A stretch of DNA of 64,000 nt, from positions 197,364,353 through 197,428,352 of the forward strand of contig NC_039358.1 in assembly GCF_003573695.1 (NCBI RefSeq). Reading direction: 5' to 3'. The translations under genes were made by a program, and so were the position numbers. Below, piece after piece: positions 56,679-64,000 of this stretch (positions are counted from its first letter, which is position 1; each line of letters starts with the position of its first letter). Origin of the DNA: Papaver somniferum (taxonomy: Eukaryota; Streptophyta; Magnoliopsida; Ranunculales; Papaveraceae). The notes below the pieces were generated by a model. The model ran no database searches. It was not told where the DNA came from and saw only the letters and a list, made by a program, of their open reading frames with translations.

Positions 56679-59600
56679 CACATTCATCGATGTATAGTGA
56701 ATTTTGAGCTAGGAATGATACGAGCACTTTTGCTTAAAACTTCCGACCAAAAGCGATCAACCATCTTTTTTTTTCTTGTTTGAACTTTATGTATTAATGG
56801 TGCACCAATTTTAGATTTTCCGACGAGGGCAGATAAGTAGAGCAATTCTAATGTTTGTTTGATGTGCGGTCAGGCATTGAAACAAATAGTCACTTGTTTT
56901 TACACTGTAGAGAATCTCAGTAGTTGTGATATTATTTTCTGAAAGCTTTGGGTTATCTTGGGTTTTCTCCGACTTTATGAAATCCAATTTGTGGAATGGT
57001 CAAAGAAGAAAAGTAAAAAATGATCAGAAGAATATGAGATCTCTTAAATTTTGGAATTTGGTAGACTGGACCGAGAGGAATGCTAGAATTTCTGGAAATA
57101 GAAGAATAACATTAGCTCAACTCATAATCTCAATTGGTTTAGAAACACTAATCTTTTTGAGGGGTACTCTTGAGTACCTACCTTAATTTGTATTTGGAAT
57201 GTTGTCGTTAATAACAGCTAACCGTATTCTTGAATTTGCCCATTTTTTTGTCCAAAAAATCTTGTCTTTTCTTGAAGTTTAGAACTTGTTTCAAGACCTT
57301 TAATGAGGTGTCAAATTGCTTGGGGTGTACCAACATGCATATAGGACAAAAAGCATTCGTCAAATTGATTGAATACGCTTAACTACTCGAATATGCTTCC
57401 TGAACTGATTTCATATCAAGGAACAAGAGTCCAAGACAGATTTTTCTTAATACATGACAACATTTAACTCACTGGAATAATTATGAGTTACAAAATTAGT
57501 TATGTGTTTCTTTTTTTCCTGAAACAATTTTTCCTCGTATGATTAAATATTTTATATGAGTTCAGTGATTCATGTATGGCTGCTACTTCTTCCATTTTCG
57601 CCAAGAGATCACTAACGACCACTCCACTTTGAAGATTGAAGTTTATAGTTGTACTGGAATAATCAATTCAATTCCTTTCCGAAATCACTATATTTAAGGT
57701 TATAATATATATATTTTCCTATTTTCAGTTTTCATTTGAACTAAAACAAAAATAAAATAATAATTTAATAGATAATTTGCAATCCGTTTAGTCCAACCAA
57801 TGGGATTAATTTGTTTTGTGCACACATTCATCGATGTATAGTGAATTTTGAGCTAGGAATGATACGAGCACTTTTGCTTTTGCTTTCTGCCGCCTACTAG
57901 AACTTCCGACCAAAAGCGATCAACCATCTTTTTTTTTCTTGTTTGAACTTTATGTATTAATGGTGCACCAATTTTAGATTTTCCGACGAGGGCAGATAAG
58001 TAGAACAATTCTAATGTTTGTTTGATGTGCGGTCGGGCATTGAAACAAATAGTCACTTGTTTTTACACTGTAGAGAATCTCAGTAGTTGTGGTATTATTT
58101 TCTGAAAGCTTTGGGTTATCTTGGGTTTTCTCCGACTTTATGAAATCCAATTTGTGGGAATGGTCAAAGAAGAAAAGTAAAAAATGATCAGAAGAATATG
58201 AGATCTCTTAAATTTTGGAATTTGGTAGACTGGACCGAGAGGAATGCTAGAATTTCTGGAAATAGAAGAATAACATTAGCTCAACTCATAATCTCAATTG
58301 GTTTAGAAACACTAATCTTTTTGAGGGGTACTCTTGAGTACCTACCTTAATTTGTATTTGTAATGTTGTCGTTAATAACAGCTAACCATATTCTTGAATT
58401 TGCCCATTTTTTTGTCCAAAAAATCTTGTCTTTTCTTGAAGTTTAGAACTTGTTTCAAGACCTTTAATGAGGTGCCAAATTGCTTGGGGTGTACCAACAT
58501 GCATATAGGACAAAAAGCATTCGTCAAATTGATTGAATACGCTTAACTACTCGAATATGCTTCCTGAACTGATTTCATATCAAGGAACAAGAGTCCAAGA
58601 CAGATTTTTCTTAATACATGACAACATTTAACTCACTGGAATAATTATGAGTTACAAAATTAGTTATGCGTTTCTTTTTTTCCTGAAACAATTTTTCCTT
58701 GTATGATTAAATATTTTATATGAGTTCAGTGATTCATGTATGGCTGCTACTTCTTCCATTTTCGCCAAGAGATCACTAACGACCACTCCACTTTGAAGAT
58801 TGAAGTTTATAGTTGTACTGGAATAATCAATTCAATTCCTTTCCGAAATCACTATATTTAAGGTTATAATATATATATTTTCCTATTTTCAGTTTTCATT
58901 TGAACTAAAACAAAAATAAAATAATAATTTAATAGATAATTTGCAATCCGTTTAGTCCAACCAATGGGATTAATTTGTTTTGTGCACACATTCATCGATG
59001 TATAGTGAATTTTGAGCTAGGAATGATACGAGCACTTTTGCTTTTGCTTTCTGCCGCCTACTAGAACTTCCGACCAAAAGCGATCAACCATCTTTTTTTT
59101 TCTTGTTTGAACTTTATGTATTAATGGTGCACCAATTTTAGATTTTCCGACGAGGGCAGATAAGTAGAGCAATTCTAATGTTTGTTTGATGTGCGGNNNN
59201 NNNNNNATGCATATAGGACAAAAAGCATTCGTCAAATTGATTGAATACGCTTAACTACTCGAATATGCTTCCTGAACTGATTTCATATCAAGGAACAAGA
59301 GTCCAAGACAGATTTTTCTTAATACATGACAACATTTAACTCACCGGAATAATTATGAGTTACAAAATTAGTTATGCGTTTCTTTTTTTCCTGAAACAAT
59401 TTTTCCTTGTATGATTAAATATTTTATATGAGTTCAGTGATTCATGTATGGCTGCTACTTCTTCCATTTTCGCCAAGAGATCACTAACGACCACTCCACT
59501 TTGAAGATTGAAGTTTATAGTTGTACTCGAATAATCAATTCAATTCCTTTCCGAAATCACTATATTTAAGGTTATAATATATATATTTTCCTATTTTCAG

Positions 59601-62600
59601 TTTTCATTTGAACTAAAACAAAAATAAAATAATAATTTAATAGATAATTTGCAATCCGTTTAGTCCAACCAATGGGATTAATTTGTTTTGTGCACCCCTT
59701 GATCGATGTATAGTGAATTTTGAGCTAGGAATGATACGAGCACTTTTGCTTTTGCTTTCTGCCGCCTACTAGAACTTCCGACCAAAAGCGATCAACCATC
59801 TTTTGTTTTCTTGTTTGAACTTTATGTATTAATGGTGCACCAATTTTAGATTTTCCGACGAAGGCAGATAAGTAGAACAATTCTAATGTTTGTTTGATGT
59901 GCGGTCGGGCATTGAAACAAATAGTCACTTGTTTTTACACTGTAGAGAATCTCAGTAGTTGTGGTATTATTTTCTGAAAGCTTTGGGTTATCTTGGGTTT
60001 TCTCCGACTTTATGAAATCCAATTTGTGGGAATGGTCAAAGAAGAAAAGTAAAAAATGATCAGAAGAATATGAGATCTCTTAAATTTTGGAATTTGGTAG
60101 ACTGGACCGAGAGGAATGCTAGAATTTCTGGAAATAGAAGAATAACATTAGCTCAACTCATAATCTCAATTGGTTTAGAAACACTAATCTTTTTGAGGGG
60201 TACTCTTGAGTACCTACCTTAATTTGTATTTGGAATGTTGTCGTTAATAACAGCTAACCGTATTCTTGAATTTGCCCATTTTTTTGTCCAAAAAATCTTG
60301 TCTTTTCTTGAAGTTTAGAACTTGTTTCAAGACCTTTAATGAGGTGCCAAATTTCTTGGGGTGTACCAACATGCATATAGGACAAAAAGCATTCGTCAAA
60401 TTGATTGAATACGCTTAACTACTCGAATATGCTTCCTGAACTGATTTCATATCAAGGAACAAGAGTCCAAGACAGATTTTTCTTAATACATGACAACATT
60501 TAACTCACTGGAATAATTATGAGTTACAAAATTAGTTATGCGTTTCTTTTTTTCCTGAAACAATTTTTCCTTGTATGATTAAATATTTTATATGAGTTCA
60601 GTGATTCATGTATGGCTGCTACTTCTTCCATTTTCGCCAAGAGATCACTAACGACCACTCCACTTTGAAGATTGAAGTTTATAGTTGTACTGGAATAATC
60701 AATTCAATTCCTTTCCGAAATCACTATATTTAAGGTTATAATATATATATTTTCCTATTTTCAGTTTTCATTTGAACTAAAACAAAAATAAAATAATAAT
60801 TTAATAGATAATTTGCAATCCGTTTAGTCCAACCAATGGGATTAATTTGTTTTGTGCACACATTCATCGATGTATAGTGAATTTTGAGCTAGGAATGATA
60901 CGAGCACTTTTGCTTTTGCTTTCTGCCGCCTACTAGAACTTCCGACCAAAAGCGATCAACCATCTTTTTTTTTCTTGTTTGAACTTTATGTATTAATGGT
61001 GCACCAATTTTAGATTTTCCGACGAGGGCAGATAAGTAGAGCAATTCTAATGTTTGTTTGATGTGCGGACGGGCATTGAAACAAATAGTCACTTGTTTTT
61101 ACACTGTAGAGAATCTCAGTAGTTGTGGTATTATTTTCTGAAAGCTTTGGGTTATCTTGGGTTTTCTCCGACTTTATGAAATCCAATTTGTGGGAATGGT
61201 CAAATAAGAAAAGTAAAAAATGATCAGAAGAATATGAGATCTCTTAAATTTTGGAATTTGGTAGACTGGACCGAGAGGAATGCTAGAATTTCTGGAAATA
61301 GAAGAATAACATTAGCTCAACTCATAATCTCAATTGGTTTAGAAACACTAATCTTTTTGAGGGGTACTCTTGAGTACCTACCTTAATTTGTATTTGGAAT
61401 GTTGTCGTTAATAACAGCTAACCGTATTCTTGAATTTGCCCATTTTTTTGTCCAAAAAATCTTGTCTTTTCTTGAAGTTTAGAACTTGTTTCAAGACCTT
61501 TAATGAGGTGCCAAATTGCTTGGGGTGTACCAACATGCATATAGGACAAAAAGCATTCGTCAAATTGATTGAATACGCTTAACTACTCGAATATGCTTCC
61601 TGAACTGATTTCATATCAAGGAACAAGAGTCCAAGACAGATTTTTCTTAATACATGACAACATTTAACTCACTGGAATAATTATGAGTTACAAAATTAGT
61701 TATGCGTTTCTTTTTTTCCTGAAACAATTTTTCCTTGTATGATTAAATATTTTATATGAGTTCAGTGATTCATGTATGGCTGCTACTTCTTCCATTTTCG
61801 CCAAGAGATCACTAACGACCACTCCACTTTGAAGATTGAAGTTTATAGTTGTACTGGAATAATCAATTCAATTCCTTTCCGAAATCACTATATTTAAGGT
61901 TATAATATATATATTTTCCTATTTTCAGTTTTCATTTGAACTAAAACAAAAATAAAATAATAATTTAATAGATAATTTGCATTCCGTTTAGTCCAACCAA
62001 TGGGATTAATTTGTTTTGTGCACACATTCATCGATGTATAGTGAATTTTGAGCTAGGAATGATACGAGCACTTTTGCTTTTGCTTTCTGCCGCCTACTAG
62101 AACTTCCGACCAAAAGCGATCAACCATCTTTTTTTTTCTTGTTTGAACTTTATGTATTAATGGTGCACCAATTTTAGATTTTCCGACGAGGGCAGATAAG
62201 TAGAACAATTCTAATGTTTGTTTGATGTGCGGTCGGGCATTGAAACAAATAGTCACTTGTTTTTACACTGTAGAGAATCTCAGTAGTTGTGGTATTATTT
62301 TCTGAAAGCTTTGGGTTATCTTGGGTTTTCTCCGACTTTATGAAATCCAATTTGTGGGAATGGTCAAAGAAGAAAAGTAAAAAATGATCAGAAGAATATG
62401 AGATCTCTTAAATTTTGGAATTTGGTAGACTGGACCGAGAGGAATGCTAGAATTTCTGGAAATAGAAGAATAACATTAGCTCAACTCATAATCTCAATTG
62501 GTTTAGAAACACTAATCTTTTTGAGGAGTACTCTTGAGTACCTACCTTAATTTGTATTTGGAATGTTGTCGTTAATAACAGCTAACCGTATTCTTGAATT

Positions 62601-64000
62601 TGCCCATTTTTTTGTCCAAAAAATCTTGTCTTTTCTTGAAGTTTAGAACTTGTTTCAAGACCTTTAATGAGGTGCCAAATTGCTTGGGGTGTACCAACAT
62701 GCATATAGGACAAAAAGCATTCGTCAAATTGATTGAATACGCTTAACTACTCGAATATGCTTCCTGAACTGATTTCATATCAAGGAACAAGAGTCCAAGA
62801 CAGATTTTTCTTAATACATGACAACATTTAACTCACTGGAATAATTATGAGTTACAAAATTAGTTATGCGTTTCTTTTTTTCCTGAAACAATTTTTCCTT
62901 GTATGATTAAATATTTTATATGAGTTCAGTGATTCATGTATGGCTGCTACTTCTTCCATTTTCGCCAAGAGATCACTAACGACCACTCCACTTTGAAGAT
63001 TGAAGTTTATAGTTGTACTGGAATAATCAATTCAATTCCTTTCCGAAATCACTATATTTAAGGTTATAATATATATATTTTCCTATTTTCAGTTTTCATT
63101 TGAACTAAAACAAAAATAAAATAATAATTTAATAGATAATTTGCAATCCGTTTAGTCCAACCAATGGGATTAATTTGTTTTGTGCACACATTCATCGATG
63201 TATAGTGAATTTTGAGCTAGGAATGATACGAGCACTTTTGCTTTTGCTTTCTGCCGCCTACTAGAACTTCCGACCAAAAGCGATCAACCATCTTTTTTTT
63301 TCTTGTTTGAACTTTATGTATTAATGGTGCACCAATTTTAGATTTTCCGACGAGGGCAGATAAGTAGAACAATTCTAATGTTTGTTTGATGTGCGGTCGG
63401 GCATTGAAACAAATAGTCACTTGTTTTTACACTGTAGAGAATCTCAGTAGTTGTGGTATTATTTTCTGAAAGCTTTGGGTTATCTTGGGTTTTCTCCGAC
63501 TTTATGAAATCCAATTTGTGGGAATGGTCAAATAAGAAAAGTAAAAAATGATCAGAAGAATATGAGATCTCTTAAATTTTGGAATTTGGTAGACTGGACC
63601 GAGAGGAATGCTAGAATTTCTGGAAATAGAAGAATAACATTAGCTCAACTCATAATCTCAATTGGTTTAGAAACACTAATCTTTTTGAGGGGTACTCTTG
63701 AGTACCTACCTTAATTTGTATTTGGAATGTTGTCGTTAATAACAGCTAACCGTATTCTTGAATTTGCCCATTTTTTTGTCCAAAAAATCTTGTCTTTTCT
63801 TGAAGTTTAGAACTTGTTTCAAGACCTTTAATGAGGTGCCAAATTGCTTGGGGTGTACCAACATGCATATAGGACAAAAAGCATTCGTCAAATTGATTGA
63901 ATACGCTTAACTACTCGAATATGCTTCCTGAACTGATTTCATATCAAGGAACAAGAGTCCAAGACAGATTTTTCTTAATACATGACAACATTTAACTCAC
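56679..64000. repeat. 1,164-bp tandem repeat array (copy 3), at least six units, runs off the window
   Basis: Units 56679-57822 (short first unit), 57823-58986, 58987-59196, gap, 59207-59694, 59695-60858, 60859-62022, 62023-63186, and partial 63187-64000. Complete units are exactly 1,164 bases. Unit variants (CACATTCATCGATG or CCCCTTGATCGATG start; GAGGGCAG or GAAGGCAG) recur in copies 2 and 3, which helps to order them. The zf-RVT relic is present in each. Confidence 0.92.
59197..59206. other. Assembly gap, 10 N
   Basis: Joins unit position ~210 to ~684, out of phase. Confidence 0.98.

Noticed and set aside
35526..64000. Regularly spaced repeats as a possible CRISPR array
   Set aside because: Eukaryotic context and contiguous 1,164-bp units without spacers.

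Overview
This window is a piece of plant nuclear genome, almost certainly a eudicot, made nearly entirely of transposable elements and recent tandem duplications. The evidence is L1-type LINEs with a C-terminal RNase H, Athila-like Ty3/gypsy LTR elements, hAT and fold-back MITEs, a decayed F-box/FBA gene and high A+T content. I cannot name the species; Ranunculales or poppy-like is only a weak guess from the style of the F-box protein. I see no intact host gene and no tRNA, rRNA or CRISPR.

Layout. Bases 1-1693 are A+T-rich non-coding DNA. A full-length but dead LINE starts near 1694 (ORF1, then ORF2 endonuclease and RT). It is interrupted at 5118 by a ~0.9 kb hAT-type element flanked by the 8-bp duplication CTCTTGAT. 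That hAT element is itself split by a 24,098-bp insertion (5316-29413) flanked by ATGGT. The outer part of this insertion is an Athila-like gag-pol LTR element (element 1, ~10.4 kb on its own). Its 3' LTR is split by a second LTR-element complex (14287-27979) flanked by ATACC. The second complex has the form LTR-internal-LTR-internal-LTR. It carries no pol, but has one intact 502-codon gag-like ORF with an unfamiliar C-terminal half. The hAT element and LINE resume at 29419 and 30132.

From about 32.06 kb to the end, the LINE 3' half is followed by unannotated non-coding DNA, an F-box-associated-domain pseudogene on the minus strand, more non-coding DNA, and a head-to-tail array of a ~1,164-bp repeat. 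The block LINE + hAT + F-box relic + 1,164-bp array occurs three times: copy 1 at 3305-37834 (holding the 24-kb insertion), copy 2 at 37835-48254, copy 3 at 48255-64000. Junctions 1/2 and 2/3 are alike: palindrome, fold-back MITE, two 32-bp repeats, then a LINE truncated at the same base. Copies 2 and 3 repeat with a period of 10,422 bp. Both have an empty site where copy 1 carries the 24-kb insertion, so the insertion followed the duplication.

How the parts relate. Element 1 has gag, protease, RT, RNase H and integrase but is broken by a TGA at the gag/protease boundary, a 2-nt frameshift before integrase, and loss of its PBS. Element 2 keeps the cis-acting parts (LTR, PBS, polypurine tracts) and at most a gag, as expected of a non-autonomous partner mobilised by a relative of element 1. 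The 1,164-bp satellite unit contains the relic of a different LINE's zinc-knuckle (zf-RVT) region. Four 10-N gaps and one 146-N gap, mostly at repeat junctions, mean the true copy numbers in copies 2 and 3 are uncertain.
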